From NCBI RefSeq assembly GCF_026340565.1, contig NZ_JAPEPB010000002.1, positions 310,001-374,000 of the forward strand: a stretch of 64,000 bases of DNA. Direction: 5' to 3'. Shown here piece by piece: positions 23,305-33,200 of this stretch. Origin of the DNA: Kitasatospora sp. NBC_01287. Its GTDB lineage: Bacteria; Actinomycetota; Actinomycetes; Streptomycetales; Streptomycetaceae. The position numbers were made by a program, and so were the translations under genes. The first letter of the stretch is position 1. Each line of letters begins with the position of its first letter. The notes beneath the pieces were generated by a model. It saw only the letters and a list, made by a program, of their open reading frames with translations, was not told the DNA's origin and ran no database searches.

Positions 23305-26271
23305 GTGTCCGAGGGACAGACCGTGTTGGAGAGCGGTTGCCTGCGGGTCGAGACCCTGGGACCGCTCCGTGCCTGCGCCCGGGGGCGCGAACTCCTCCTC
23401 GGCTCGCCGAAGCAGCGGGCGGTGTTCGCCGTTCTGGCGCTCAGCGGCGGCAGCGTCGTCTCGCGCGACGAGCTGATCGACCACGTCTGGGGCACCTCTC
23501 CGCCGGCCACCGCGGCCGGCAGCCTGCACACCTACGTGTCCGGACTGCGCCGGGCCCTGGCGGGTCTGGACGAGCCGCTGGCCAGCTCGGGAGCGGGCTA
23601 CGCGCTACGGCTCGGCGCCGGGCAGCTCGATGTCCGGGTGGCCGAGCAGCTGGCGGCGCGGGCCCGGGGCAGCCGGGCCCGGCAGGACCCGGCCGCAGCG
23701 GTGACCGCCCTCGATCAGGCACTGGCCCACTGGCACCCGGGCGCCGCGCTGAGCGGCCTGCCGGGCCCCTTCGCCGCCGAGCACCGGACCTGGGTGGCGG
23801 ATCTGCGGCTGCGGCTCGTGCTGGAGCGGGCCGAGCTGCTCCTCGGGCTCGGGCGAGCGGCCGCGGTGGCCGAGCAGTTACGCGGCCAGGTGCCGGAGAA
23901 CCCCTACCACGAGCGCCTGCGCGCCCTGCTGATCACGGCGCTGCACCAAAGCGGCCGGACCGCCGACGCGCTCGCGCAGTACCACGACCTGCGCGCGCTG
24001 CTCGCCGAGGAGTTGGGGATCGACCCGGCGGCCGAGCTGCGGGCCCTGTACGCGTCGCTGCTGACCGACAACGCCCGGCCGTGCGAGCGCCCGCCCCGCG
24101 CGGCGGCCGGTCCCGAGCGCCCGGCCGCCGCCGTCCGGCCCGCGCAACTGCCGCGCGGTGTCGGCGCCTTCGTCGGCCGCACCGCCCAGATCGGGCAGCT
24201 GCTGGAGGCCGCGCGCACCGGGCCCGCCGGCAACATGCCTGGCGCGGCGGGCGGCAGTCCACAGATCGTGATGGTCGTCGGCGCCGGCGGGATCGGCAAG
24301 ACCGCGCTGGCCGTGCACTGCGGTCAGCTGCTGGCCGGTGACTACCCCGACGGCCAGCTCTACGTGAACCTCCACGGTTTCGATCCCGGACAGCCGGCGA
24401 GCTCCCCCGCCGACGCACTGCACCAGCTGCTCACCTCGCTGGACGCGCCGCGGATCCCGGCGGACCAGGAGGAGCGGGTCGCGCTGTGGCGCAGCATCGT
24501 GCGCGACAAGCGCCTGCTCATCGTGCTGGACAACGCCGCCTGCGCCGACCAGGTCGAGGACCTGCTGCCGGGCGGCGGCCCCTCCTTCACGGTCGTGACC
24601 AGCCGCAACCGGCTCAGCGGCCTCGCGGTCCGCTACTCGGCCCGCCGGGTGACCCTGGTCCCGTTCACCGCCGAGGAGTCGCTGGAGCTGCTCTCCGACG
24701 CGATCGGGAGCGCCCGGGTCGGCGCCGAGCCGTCCGCGGCACGGCGCCTCGCCGAGCTCTGCGACCACCTGCCGCTGGCCCTGCGGATCGCCTCGGAGCA
24801 GGTGACCGCGGGCCCCCGCTCCCGGATCGCCGAGCTGACCGCCGAGCTGGAGGACGTGCGGCGCCGGCTCGACACCCTGCGGCTCCCGGACGACGAGCTG
24901 CACTCCGTGCGCGGCGTGCTGTCCTGGTCCTACGCCGGGCTCGACGCCGCGGCAGCCCGCGCGTTCCGCACGCTCGGCCTCTTCCCCGGCACCGGCATCG
25001 GCCTGGCGGCGGCCGCCGAACTGCTGGACCTCCCGCCCTCGTCGGCCGCCGCGGCACTGCGGAGCCTGGCCGCCCAGCACCTGGTGGAGGTCGCCGACGG
25101 CAGGTACCGGATGCACGACCTGACCCGCGGCTACGCCGACGAGGTGGCCCGCGCCGGCGAGCCGAGCGCGTCACGCCGCGCGGCCATCGAGCGGGTGCTG
25201 CGCTGGTACGTGCTGGCCCTGGCGCGGGAGCACCGGCCCACCGGCCGAGAACTCCCGTTCACCCCGGCGGCCGGGGCGGGCCGCGAACCGCGGCACTTCG
25301 ACGATCAGCGGGAGTTCGTCGCCTGGTGCGCTCGGGAGTGGGAGAACCTCGCACCCCTGGTCCGCACGGCGCGGCGGATCGGCTGCCACGAGCAGGCCTG
25401 GCAGCTGGCCTACCTGCTCTTCGACTACTTCGCCGCGGCCGGGCGGGCACCGGAGTGGGTGGACACGCTGCGGATCGGGCTGCGCAGCGCCGAACTGCTC
25501 GGGAACCGGCGGGCCCAGGCACTCCTGCTCGACCAGCTGGGCACCGCCCACTGCCGGTCGGGGCAGCACGAGACCGCGGCGCGCCGGCTCCGGCAGGGCC
25601 TTCGGCTGGCGGCGGAGCTCGGCGACGACGTACTGCGCGCCGGGCTGCTCGGCACGCTGGCCTCCGCGCTCGGGGCGGCCAAGGACTACGCGGCGGCCCT
25701 GCCGTGCGCGGGAGCGGCCCTGGAGCTGGCGCAGCGCGCCGGCTCGGCGCACCACTTGGCGGGCTGCCTCGATGTGCTCTGCGAACTGCAGCTGGAACTA
25801 GGTGAGTTCGAGGAGTCGCTGCGCTACGGCAGACGCGGGCTCGCGGCCGCGCGGAGCTGCCGCGACGGGCTGTTCGAGGCCAACCTGCTGATCAGCCTGG
25901 GCCTGGCGGAACACGGCCTCGACCACCTCGGCAAGCCGCAGCGTCACCTCGGGAAGCCCCAGCGCCACCTCCAGGACGCGCTCGCGCTCGCCGAGGCCGG
26001 CGGCGACCGGTACCACGAGGCCCTGGCCCTGTTCGGCCTCGCCCGGGTGCGCCGGCCGACGGGGTCGGCCCGGCCGGGCGCCCACGGCCTGGCCACCCGG
26101 GCGCTGCGGCTGCTGAGGGAGTTGGAGGCCGAGCAGGCCAACGACGTCACGGACTTCCTCCGTACGCTGGGCGCCGGCTCCCGACCGGCACCGGCACCGG
26201 CACCGGCACCGGTAATTGCACCGGCCTTGGCAGCGGCACCAGCACCGGATCCGGTGCGCCGCGCCGGATAG
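23305..26271 (+). CDS. AfsR-type SARP regulator (wHTH-BTAD-NB-ARC-TPR)
   Basis: 988 residues from GTG 23305 (GAGGGAG 5 nt upstream; a second GTG six codons on is possible). An OmpR-type DNA-binding domain (residues about 8-100, RDELIDHVWG) and a bacterial transcriptional activation domain (about 100-245, ending QYHDLRALLAEELGIDPAAELR) come first. An NB-ARC ATPase with Walker A GAGGIGKTAL (about 328) and LLIVLDNA follows. The remainder is TPR-like (about 620-940), with an internal duplication HLGKPQRHLGKPQRH. The C-terminal tail is Pro/Ala-rich and microsatellite-encoded. Such proteins activate antibiotic clusters. Targets are unknown; the amino acid:[carrier protein] ligase cluster is one candidate in the window. 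Confidence 0.92.
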   Translation: MSEGQTVLESGCLRVETLGPLRACARGRELLLGSPKQRAVFAVLALSGGSVVSRDELIDHVWGTSPPATAAGSLHTYVSGLRRALAGLDEPLASSGAGYALRLGAGQLDVRVAEQLAARARGSRARQDPAAAVTALDQALAHWHPGAALSGLPGPFAAEHRTWVADLRLRLVLERAELLLGLGRAAAVAEQLRGQVPENPYHERLRALLITALHQSGRTADALAQYHDLRALLAEELGIDPAAELRALYASLLTDNARPCERPPRAAAGPERPAAAVRPAQLPRGVGAFVGRTAQIGQLLEAARTGPAGNMPGAAGGSPQIVMVVGAGGIGKTALAVHCGQLLAGDYPDGQLYVNLHGFDPGQPASSPADALHQLLTSLDAPRIPADQEERVALWRSIVRDKRLLIVLDNAACADQVEDLLPGGGPSFTVVTSRNRLSGLAVRYSARRVTLVPFTAEESLELLSDAIGSARVGAEPSAARRLAELCDHLPLALRIASEQVTAGPRSRIAELTAELEDVRRRLDTLRLPDDELHSVRGVLSWSYAGLDAAAARAFRTLGLFPGTGIGLAAAAELLDLPPSSAAAALRSLAAQHLVEVADGRYRMHDLTRGYADEVARAGEPSASRRAAIERVLRWYVLALAREHRPTGRELPFTPAAGAGREPRHFDDQREFVAWCAREWENLAPLVRTARRIGCHEQAWQLAYLLFDYFAAAGRAPEWVDTLRIGLRSAELLGNRRAQALLLDQLGTAHCRSGQHETAARRLRQGLRLAAELGDDVLRAGLLGTLASALGAAKDYAAALPCAGAALELAQRAGSAHHLAGCLDVLCELQLELGEFEESLRYGRRGLAAARSCRDGLFEANLLISLGLAEHGLDHLGKPQRHLGKPQRHLQDALALAEAGGDRYHEALALFGLARVRRPTGSARPGAHGLATRALRLLRELEAEQANDVTDFLRTLGAGSRPAPAPAPAPVIAPALAAAPAPDPVRRAG

Positions 26272-26890
26272 CGCCTTGCGGCCGGCCGCGCTGCCAGATG
26301 AGCACCGCCTCCACCCGGCTGCCGGCTCCGAGCGACCGGAAGATCCGGTTGATGTGGTTCTTCACGGTCTTCTCGCTGACGTGCAGTCGCGCGGCGATCT
26401 CGGCGTTGCGCGCGCCGCGCGAGACCAGGGCCATCACCTCGTGCTGACGCTGGGACAGGGCGGCCACCGGGCCGTCGGCGACGGGGGTGGGGCCGGTGGC
26501 GGTGGCGGTGTCGGTGGCGGTGTCGGTGTCCGGCGCCACGGTCAGTCGCGGTCGGCCCTCCCCGGGCGACCGCTCGGCCGTCGGACGGCCGCCGACCTCG
26601 ACCACGTTCAGCCGGTACTCGGCGCAGAGCCGCCTGGCACCCGGAGCACCCACCCGCGGGTCAGGGCCGACCACCCCCTCCAGGGCCGCCCCGGCCACGG
26701 ACCGGTCGGTGGCGGCCGGCCCGGCCGCCGGCCGCACCGTGACCTCCACGTACGGCATCCGGACGATGTCCACGACCAGGTTCTTGCTGGCGAAGACCTG
26801 CCGGATCCGGGCCAGGATGTCGGGGCTGGTGATGGCGATCCGCACACAGGTGGCAGGAGCGGCCGGCGCGGAGGTGGCGGCGAGTGTCAT
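26147..26890 (-). CDS. LuxR-type DNA-binding regulator
   Basis: 247 residues from ATG 26890. The C-terminal HTH is unambiguous: LSQRQHEVMALVSRGARNAE, then IAARLHVSEKTVKNHINRIFRSLG (about residues 142-200). The N-terminal region (CVRIAITSPDILARIRQVF, then DIVRMPYVEV) resembles a reduced receiver-like domain without the phospho-acceptor Asp pocket. A Thr/Ala/Asp repeat (DTDTATDTATATG) links the parts. The last 41 codons lie antisense over the 3' end of the SARP gene and read as Pro-Val repeats. The start's ribosome binding site is close (GGAGG-C-ATG), so the start is less certain. Confidence 0.8.
   Translation of the reverse strand: MTLAATSAPAAPATCVRIAITSPDILARIRQVFASKNLVVDIVRMPYVEVTVRPAAGPAATDRSVAGAALEGVVGPDPRVGAPGARRLCAEYRLNVVEVGGRPTAERSPGEGRPRLTVAPDTDTATDTATATGPTPVADGPVAALSQRQHEVMALVSRGARNAEIAARLHVSEKTVKNHINRIFRSLGAGSRVEAVLIWQRGRPQGAIRRGAPDPVLVPLPRPVQLPVPVPVPVPVGSRRPAYGGSP
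26184..26213. repeat. 6-nt microsatellite (ACCGGC) shared by two genes
   Basis: About five copies lie in the region read on the plus strand as the PAPAPAPA tail of the SARP and on the minus strand as the PVPVPVPV tail of the LuxR-type protein. Confidence 0.9.
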
Positions 26891-26914
26891 GCCTCCAGCG
26901 TGGCGGGGCCGGCT

Positions 26915-27715
26915 TCACACATCCTTCAGGTCCGGTCCAGACGGCCCCCGGTGTGCGGCGCCCGCCGACCGGGCCTGCTCATTCCGCTGGTCCTGCTGGC
27001 CATGCTGGACCAGTTGGTCCTGCTGGTCCTGCTGGTCCTGCTGGTCCTGCTGGTCCTGCTGGTCCTGCTGGTCCAACTGGTCCAACTGCGCGAGTACTTC
27101 GGCCTCGGTGGGCACGTCGTCCCGGTCCGCCCAGCGTAGCGTCGAGACGATCATGTCGAAGAGCAGGACGACGGCCCGGACCGGCTCGGCGTCGACCTCG
27201 CCGTCGGTCAGCACGGTGAAGGTCAGCAGCCCCCACACGCCGGGCGCGTCCGGGTTGGCGACGTAGTACGAGACCCGCCAGGACGGTGCCTTGCGCCGCA
27301 CCCGGCCGCTGTCCACGACCGAGGCCACCCGCACCGCCGGGGCACCGCCGACCTCCAGGTAGGTCCCGTCCGCCCCCGCGTCGGCGAGGATCGAGGCGAG
27401 CAGTTGCTCGGGGTCCTCGTCCTCGTCCCCGCCTTCGAGGACGGTCACCAGCATCGATCCGGGCAGCCGGATGCCGCTGAACTCCTCCAGCGGCAGCAGC
27501 ACCGAGCGGGCGCCCTGCCGGGCGGCCTCGTCGGTCGCCTCGGTGAGCTCCTTGCGCAGCATCCGGCGCCACGGACCGACCTTGTCCCGGGGCAGCGAGT
27601 CGGGCAGGTGGTGGCGGATCACCCCGTCGATGACCCGGCGGCGCAGCGTGACGGTGTCCGGGGTGGTGGGAATCTGCACCCAGCCGTCCGGGAGGACCAG
27701 TTCGAAGTCGATCAC
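26915..27715 (-). CDS. T7SS-locus conserved protein with Gln-Gln-Asp repeat tail
   Basis: 266 residues from GTG 27715, overlapping the upstream stop by 4 nt. Residues 1-205 form a mixed alpha/beta domain (IDFELVLPDGWVQIPTTPDT; APSWRVSYYVANPDAPGVWG) of a kind I associate with Streptomyces T7SS neighbourhoods. It then changes abruptly to about ten Gln-Gln-Asp-type triplets and a short polar tail. There is no signal peptide or membrane helix, so it is probably cytoplasmic, perhaps a chaperone or adaptor. Function is unknown. It is the last gene of the leftward T7SS operon. Confidence 0.65.
   Translation of the reverse strand: MIDFELVLPDGWVQIPTTPDTVTLRRRVIDGVIRHHLPDSLPRDKVGPWRRMLRKELTEATDEAARQGARSVLLPLEEFSGIRLPGSMLVTVLEGGDEDEDPEQLLASILADAGADGTYLEVGGAPAVRVASVVDSGRVRRKAPSWRVSYYVANPDAPGVWGLLTFTVLTDGEVDAEPVRAVVLLFDMIVSTLRWADRDDVPTEAEVLAQLDQLDQQDQQDQQDQQDQQDQQDQLVQHGQQDQRNEQARSAGAAHRGPSGPDLKDV
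26986..27090. repeat. 9-nt tandem repeat (TGGTCCTGC) encoding Gln-Gln-Asp
   Basis: About nine copies, most perfect, in frame inside the 3' part of the preceding gene. The minus-strand reading is CAGGACCAG-type codons giving QQD. Confidence 0.92.
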
Positions 27716-28437
27716 GATTCTCCCCCGTCACCGGCCGTGACGAAGCCGAGCTTGGCCGGGCTCGCGTCGGCGGGCGCGCATTCGTCGGCTATCCGGTGCA
27801 TCAGCTGCTCGACTCCGTGACCGATCAAGGCCATCAGTCCCATCTCGAAGACGAGCGTGGTCAGCAGCACGTCGATGCCGACGCCCGGCGCGCCGCCGGT
27901 CGGCGGCACGTCGAGGCGCAGCGCGGCGTGCAGGCGCGCGTAGGCGGCGCCGTCCGCGCTGCGGCACAGGGCGAACACCCGCAGCCCGTCGCCGATCGAG
28001 GTGGTCACGTAGTCGACGATCGGCTCGCGCGCGTCGCCCTCCAGGCCGCGGGCGCCGACCAGGTGCATCAGGTAGTTGGGATCCCCCGCCACGGGCCCGG
28101 TGAACTCCACGACCACCGGGACGGGCGCCCACCTGGGCCGGCCGTTCACGAACACCGCGCCCCAGGCCAGCCGGGACCACGCGGGCAGCCGGCCCGCGCG
28201 CTCCAGCAGCCAGGCGGCGGCGTCACGTCCCACCAGCTCCGAGGTGAAGGGGAACGCCGTTCCCGCGTCGGCGGGCCAGGCCGCGCGCGCGGCGACCATG
28301 CCCTCGGCCGTCCACTCCTCGAACAGGGCCACCAGGTGCTCGGTCCACGCCTCGTGCGCCGGGTCGCCCGGTCGGGCGGTCGGCACCCACTCCCAGTGCC
28401 ACGGCAGCCGGGTCAGCGCCGCCAGATCGTTGCTCAT
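27712..28437 (-). CDS. T7SS-locus conserved hypothetical protein
   Basis: 241 residues from ATG 28437 (GGAGGGG upstream), overlapping the next gene by GTGA. The sequence is soluble, with a central stretch RLAWGAVFVNGRPRWAPVPVVVEF and C-terminal VGIDVLLTTLVFEMGLMALIGHGVEQL. It looks related in style to the QQD protein and probably works with it. No catalytic motif is recognised. The arrangement downstream of a membrane-spanning secreted-type protein suggests a chaperone or accessory role in type VII secretion. Confidence 0.6.
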   Translation of the reverse strand: MSNDLAALTRLPWHWEWVPTARPGDPAHEAWTEHLVALFEEWTAEGMVAARAAWPADAGTAFPFTSELVGRDAAAWLLERAGRLPAWSRLAWGAVFVNGRPRWAPVPVVVEFTGPVAGDPNYLMHLVGARGLEGDAREPIVDYVTTSIGDGLRVFALCRSADGAAYARLHAALRLDVPPTGGAPGVGIDVLLTTLVFEMGLMALIGHGVEQLMHRIADECAPADASPAKLGFVTAGDGGES

Positions 28438-28451
28438 CGCCCCTCCGGCGC

Positions 28452-29948
28452 TCACGAGGCGGCCACCTTGCCGGGCGGGTTGACCGAGGGGATCCAGCCC
28501 ATCAGGCGCCCGCCGGTGTAGACGAATCCGGCGCCGAGGCCGAACGCGCCGTTCAGGCCGCCCCAGGCGAACCAGAGCGGTGAGATGCTCCCCAGGCCGC
28601 CCGCCTTCATGATCGCCGAGAGGTCGAGGGGGCCCTTCAGGCCGGTGATGATGCTCGCGAAGTCCTTGCCGAACTTCGCCGGATCGGTCAGCAGGGTGGC
28701 CCACATCTCGCCGGCGCCCTTGAGCTGGGCCCAGGCCGAGGCCCAGAACCCGGTGTCGGGGGTGATGACACCGAGCTTGCCCAGCACCCAGTTGGTGGCC
28801 GGGTTGTTGAACCAGTCCGACATGTTCTTCCAGTCGGCGGCCGCGTTGGGGCCCGGCGCCGGGACCGGCTCCGGTTCGGGGCGGACCGGCGGGGCGGGTT
28901 TGATGGGCGTGTTCCCCGGCCCGAACGGCCGGGAGTAGTTCGGGGGAGGTCCGCCGGGACGCGGGTTGCCCGGCCCGAACGGCCGGGAGAAGTTGGGGAC
29001 CGAGCCCCCCGGTCCGTCGCCGGGCGGCCTCAGCGGCACCAGTTCGATGTCGCCGCCGCCGCCCGGGCGCTCGGCGAGGGCGGCGGTCTTGGCAATGCTG
29101 GACATCCCCTTGCCCACCAGCGAGACGACGGCGCCCAGGCCCGCCATGCCCAGCCCGATGGCCCCGAGGATGACGTCGACGACGCTGCCCTTGCCGTCGT
29201 GGTAGAGCACGATGTTGGCGATCAGCGTGACCGCGCCCGCCACCACGCCCGCGATGACCAGCACGTCCACACCGGGGATCAGGATCGCGAGGGCGCCCAG
29301 GATCATGCCGATGATGGCGAAGATCTGGCTGATCTTGGCCATCACGGCGTCCAGCTTGTCCTTGTAGGAGTCGGTCAGCCCGTCGTCGTACCTCCTGGCG
29401 CTGACCGCGTCGCCGAAGCGCTTGCCGGCCACGTTGAGCGCGTCCAGCGCGTTGTTGAGCCGTGTCTTCGCCGCCGCCATGCCCGCGTTCGCGTCGGACT
29501 GGGCCTTGGTCTTGTCGGTGCCCTTCTGCTGCTCCTGGGGGGTGGTGGTGCCGTCCGAGCTCTTCTGCGGGTCCGGCATGCCGTTCGCCTTGGTCTGGGC
29601 GCTCTTGGCCGCTTCGGCGTCCGTCAGCGCACCGGCGGTCTCGCTGAGCCCCTGGTCCAGGTCCGGCTCGTACTTGTTGATCTCGTTGGCGACGTCGTGG
29701 TAGCGGACGGCGGCCTTGCTGAGCCTGTCGTTGAGCGAACTCGCGCCGGACTTCAGCCCCTCGACGTACTGGCCGGCGAGACTGTCGCTGTTGCTGTCGA
29801 CGATCTGCCGCAACTTGGCGGTCGCGTCGTCGATGGTCGAAGCGATGAGGGCGTAGCGCTTCTGGGCCGCGTCCACCACGTCGGGGTCGGCGTGGACGGG
29901 GTCCGATTCCAGGTCCAGCGGCGACCAGTCGAGATGCCTGATGCTCAT
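28452..29948 (-). CDS. Putative T7SS-secreted/membrane effector-like protein
   Basis: 498 residues with AAAGGAGG before ATG 29948. The N-terminal 110 residues are helical and WXG100-like (VDAAQKRYALIASTIDDATAKLRQIV), followed by a Lys/Gln-rich linker. A helical pair and a hydrophobic block (about 210-290) with several membrane spans come next (IFAIIGMILGALAILIPG; VVDVILGAIGLGMAGLGAVV). A Pro/Gly linker contains two near-identical SRPFGPGN segments, and the C-terminus has a further hydrophobic hairpin. It sits just downstream of a WXG100 gene. This layout matches actinomycete putative T7SS-secreted proteins; no toxin domain is recognised. Confidence 0.7.
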   Translation of the reverse strand: MSIRHLDWSPLDLESDPVHADPDVVDAAQKRYALIASTIDDATAKLRQIVDSNSDSLAGQYVEGLKSGASSLNDRLSKAAVRYHDVANEINKYEPDLDQGLSETAGALTDAEAAKSAQTKANGMPDPQKSSDGTTTPQEQQKGTDKTKAQSDANAGMAAAKTRLNNALDALNVAGKRFGDAVSARRYDDGLTDSYKDKLDAVMAKISQIFAIIGMILGALAILIPGVDVLVIAGVVAGAVTLIANIVLYHDGKGSVVDVILGAIGLGMAGLGAVVSLVGKGMSSIAKTAALAERPGGGGDIELVPLRPPGDGPGGSVPNFSRPFGPGNPRPGGPPPNYSRPFGPGNTPIKPAPPVRPEPEPVPAPGPNAAADWKNMSDWFNNPATNWVLGKLGVITPDTGFWASAWAQLKGAGEMWATLLTDPAKFGKDFASIITGLKGPLDLSAIMKAGGLGSISPLWFAWGGLNGAFGLGAGFVYTGGRLMGWIPSVNPPGKVAAS

Positions 29949-29970
29949 TCGGTCCTCCTTTCCCGACTCG

Positions 29971-30246
29971 TCAGCTCTGGAACGAGTCCAGCAGCTGCTG
30001 GTCTCCCTGCGTCCACGCGGCGTCGACCTTGGTCACCTGGTCCCGCAGGGCCTTCATGTCCTTGACCATCGCGTCGCGGTGGACGGTCCAGTTGTCGGCG
30101 AAGTCACCCATCGACAGATTGGCGTTGTGCTGTCCCCAGAGCCCCTTGTCGTCGTTCTGGAAGTCCAACGCCCCCTCGAACTGGCTGATCAGCGAGTTGA
30201 GGTCGTTGACCAGGTCCTGCAGGTCCTTCACCACGAGGTCTGCCAT
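29971..30246 (-). CDS. WXG100-family small secreted protein (Esx-like)
   Basis: 91 residues, about the canonical WXG100 length, almost entirely helical (DLVVKDLQDLVNDLNSLISQFEG, then AMVKDMKALRDQVTKVDAAW). A central turn contains LWGQHN in place of W-x-G. Its ATG shares one base with the EccC stop (TGATG), so the two are coupled. Likely an EsxB-type partner exported as a heterodimer, perhaps with the Esx protein at 34782-35078. Confidence 0.85.
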   Translation of the reverse strand: MADLVVKDLQDLVNDLNSLISQFEGALDFQNDDKGLWGQHNANLSMGDFADNWTVHRDAMVKDMKALRDQVTKVDAAWTQGDQQLLDSFQS

Positions 30247-33200
30247 CAGTGCTCCCGGTTGTCGTGGGCGGGTCGGTGGGGCTCGGCCGGTGCGGGCGCC
30301 GGCAACGGGATCCTGGCGGGCAGCAGGGTGCCGCTGCCCAGGTGCACCAGGGCCGCGCCCGGCGCGACCCTGGCGGCGACCTGGGAGCGGGACAGCCGGA
30401 CGCCCACCAGGTCGCCGTCGCTCATGTTCGGCGGCGACAGCAGCACGCCGCGCCGGTTCTTCTTCACCTCGGCCTGCCAGCCGGAGAAGCCGCTCGCCAC
30501 CGAGGCGACCTCCCCGCCGATGATCAGGCCCCGCCTGCTCCCGGAGGCCTTGCGGACGAACGCCCGCAGCCAGTCCCGGCAGCGCAGGTCGCGCCAGACC
30601 TCGGCGTCGTCGACCACGAGCACCACCGGCCCGGCACCGGGGTCGAGCAATTCGGCGAACTCGGCCTCGGTGGGCTCCTCGCCGGTGAGGACGCCGCGCA
30701 CACCGGGCCGGTCGGCGAAGCCGCGCAGCGGGGAGTTCATCGGGGCGCCGATGACCAGCTCGGTCCCGCCGCGCAGCAGTGACTCGGCCATCACGGCCAG
30801 CGCCGTGCTGCGCCCGGACCGGGAGGGTCCGGCGACCAGGAAGGTCGGCTGGTCGCCCAGCAGGTCGGCCCCGACCGGCTCCAGGTCGTCGCCGGCCACG
30901 CCCACCAGGGCCCACATCGGCGCGGGGGTCCCGACCATCTCCCACGCCTGCTCGAACGCCAGCTGGGTGGGTAGCACCGCGATCCGGTGGGGCCGCGCCG
31001 ACTTCGGGACCGCCGCCTCCCGCTCGACCAGCCGGGCGGCCAGCGCGTGCACCGCGGCGACCTGCGCCGGTCCCGAGGGGTCGGCGGCCACCAGCGCGAC
31101 CTGGGTCTCGATCGCGCTGACCGCGCGGTAGCCGCGGCCCGGCGGCAGGTTCTCCGGGATCTTCCGCGCGTTCAGCCCGGCCAGGCTCGCGTCGCTGCGG
31201 TCCGAGAGCCGCAGCACCAGCTTGTCCTCGCAGAGCGAGCTCATCCGGCCGCTGAGCAGCATGTGGTCTCCGGCGACGACCAGGTGCACCCCGGCGCTGG
31301 CCCCTTCGCGGTGCAGGGTCTGGACCAGGTCGGTCAGCACCCCGCCGTCGTACTCGCTGAGGGTCCCCATGAACCCTTCCCAGCGGTCCAGCAGCAGCAG
31401 CACGTGGGGCAGCCGCTCCGACTCCGGCCGGGCCGCGCGCTGCTCGGCCAGGTCGGCGAAACCGCCCTCACCGAGCAGCCGCTGACGGTTCTGCACCTCG
31501 GCGTGCAGGCGCCTCAGCAGCCGGGCGGCCCGGTCGGTCTCCGTGCGCTGCACCACCGCGCCGCAGTGCGGCAGCCTGGTGAGCGGCAGCAGGGCGCCGT
31601 TGCCGCAGTCGAGCCCGTACAGGTGGAGGTCGGCGACGCTCGCGGCGGCGGCGGCCGCCGCGGCGAAGGTGCGCAGCGCGGCCGAGCGCCCGGAGCGCGG
31701 GGCGCCGACGATGTGCAGGTGGCCGAAGGTGGCCAGGTCCACCGTCACCGGCTGCTGGCGCTGCTGCGCGGGCAGGTCCTGGACCGCCCAGGAGAACGAC
31801 GGATCCCCGCGCTCGCCGCGCACCGGGTCCGCCGCCAGCTCGACCACCGGCGAGGACGGCAGCGGCGGCAGCCACGGCCGGCGCTGCGCGGCGATGCCCA
31901 GCATGTCGTTGGCCTGCCTGACCGCCGTCACCAGAACCGACAGGTCGGTCACCTCGTCGGTCTCGGCCGTGCTGTGCGGGCGCTGCGGCGCGGGCAGTCC
32001 GAGCTCCAGCCAGGAGACCGGGTGCAGGAACGGGGCGGGGGCCTCGGCCGTCCGGTCGGTGCGCGGGCGGCGGCCGCCCACCCGGCCGGTCTGGAACGGG
32101 ATCAGCGAGCTGTGCCCGAGCCGGGCGTAGGCGCGCCCCGGGGTCGAGGCGGCGATGCTCGCGGCCTCCCTGGCGTCGATGACGTCGGTGCTCTCACCGG
32201 CGTCGGTCACCCGCAGCGCGACCCGCAGGTTGGTGTTGGCCCGGATCTCCGCCGACACCACGCCGGAGGGGCGCTGGGTCGCCAGGATCAGGTGGATGCC
32301 CAGCGAGCGGCCGCGCTGGGCGACGTTCACCAGGCCGGTGACGAAGTCGGGCAGTTCGCGGGCCATGGACGCGAACTCGTCGATGACGATCAGCAGCCGC
32401 GGGATCGGCGCGAGTTCGGGCCGCCGGACGGCGTAGTCGAGGTAGTCCTCCAGGTCCTTCGCGCCCGCGGCCGCCAGCAGGTGCTCACGATGGGTCAGCT
32501 CGGCCCCCAGCGAGGTCAGCGCCCGTTCCACCAGATGCGGGTCCAGGTCCGTCACCAGGCCCACGGTGTGGGGCAGTTCGACGCAGTCCTTGAACGCGGC
32601 ACCGCCCTTGTAGTCGACCAGGACGAAGGTCATGGCGTCCGGGCGGTTGGCCACGGCCAGTGAGGCCACCAGGGTCTGCAGGAACTCCGACTTTCCCGAG
32701 CCCGTGGTGCCCGCTACGAGTCCGTGCGGGCCGTGGTTGACCAGGTCGAGAGCGAACGGGCCGTTCAGCGAGTAGCCGACCACGGCCTTGGTGCTGCGGC
32801 TGGAGGAGCGCCAGCGGCCGGCGACGGCGGCCGCGGTGGGGTCCTGGAGGCCGAGGATCTCCAGCAGCCGCGCGGCGCCCGGCAGCGCGGCCTCGCCCTG
32901 GTTCTCGCTGACGTCACGCAGGGGTGCCAGGTGCCGCCCGGTCGCCGCGTACCAGCTGTCGGCCACCTCGTCCGCCCGGATGCCGTCGATCTGCGCGGCG
33001 CGCTGCTGGCGCAGGGTGGCCCCGCGCCCCGGGCCTCCGACGACGACGGCCGTGCACTCCTCCGGAAGGGTGCGCTCGTCGGCGTCCACGCAGATGCTGT
33101 GGACGCCGACCGCCGGCCCTTCCTGCAGGACCGTCACCACGCCGGGCAGCGCCCGCAGCCGTCGGGCGCCGTCCAGCACCACGATCACGTCGGGATCGGC

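Noticed and set aside
26995..27090. Nine-nt repeat as a CRISPR or origin iteron array
   Set aside because: Units are contiguous, lack spacers and are in frame with a coding sequence.
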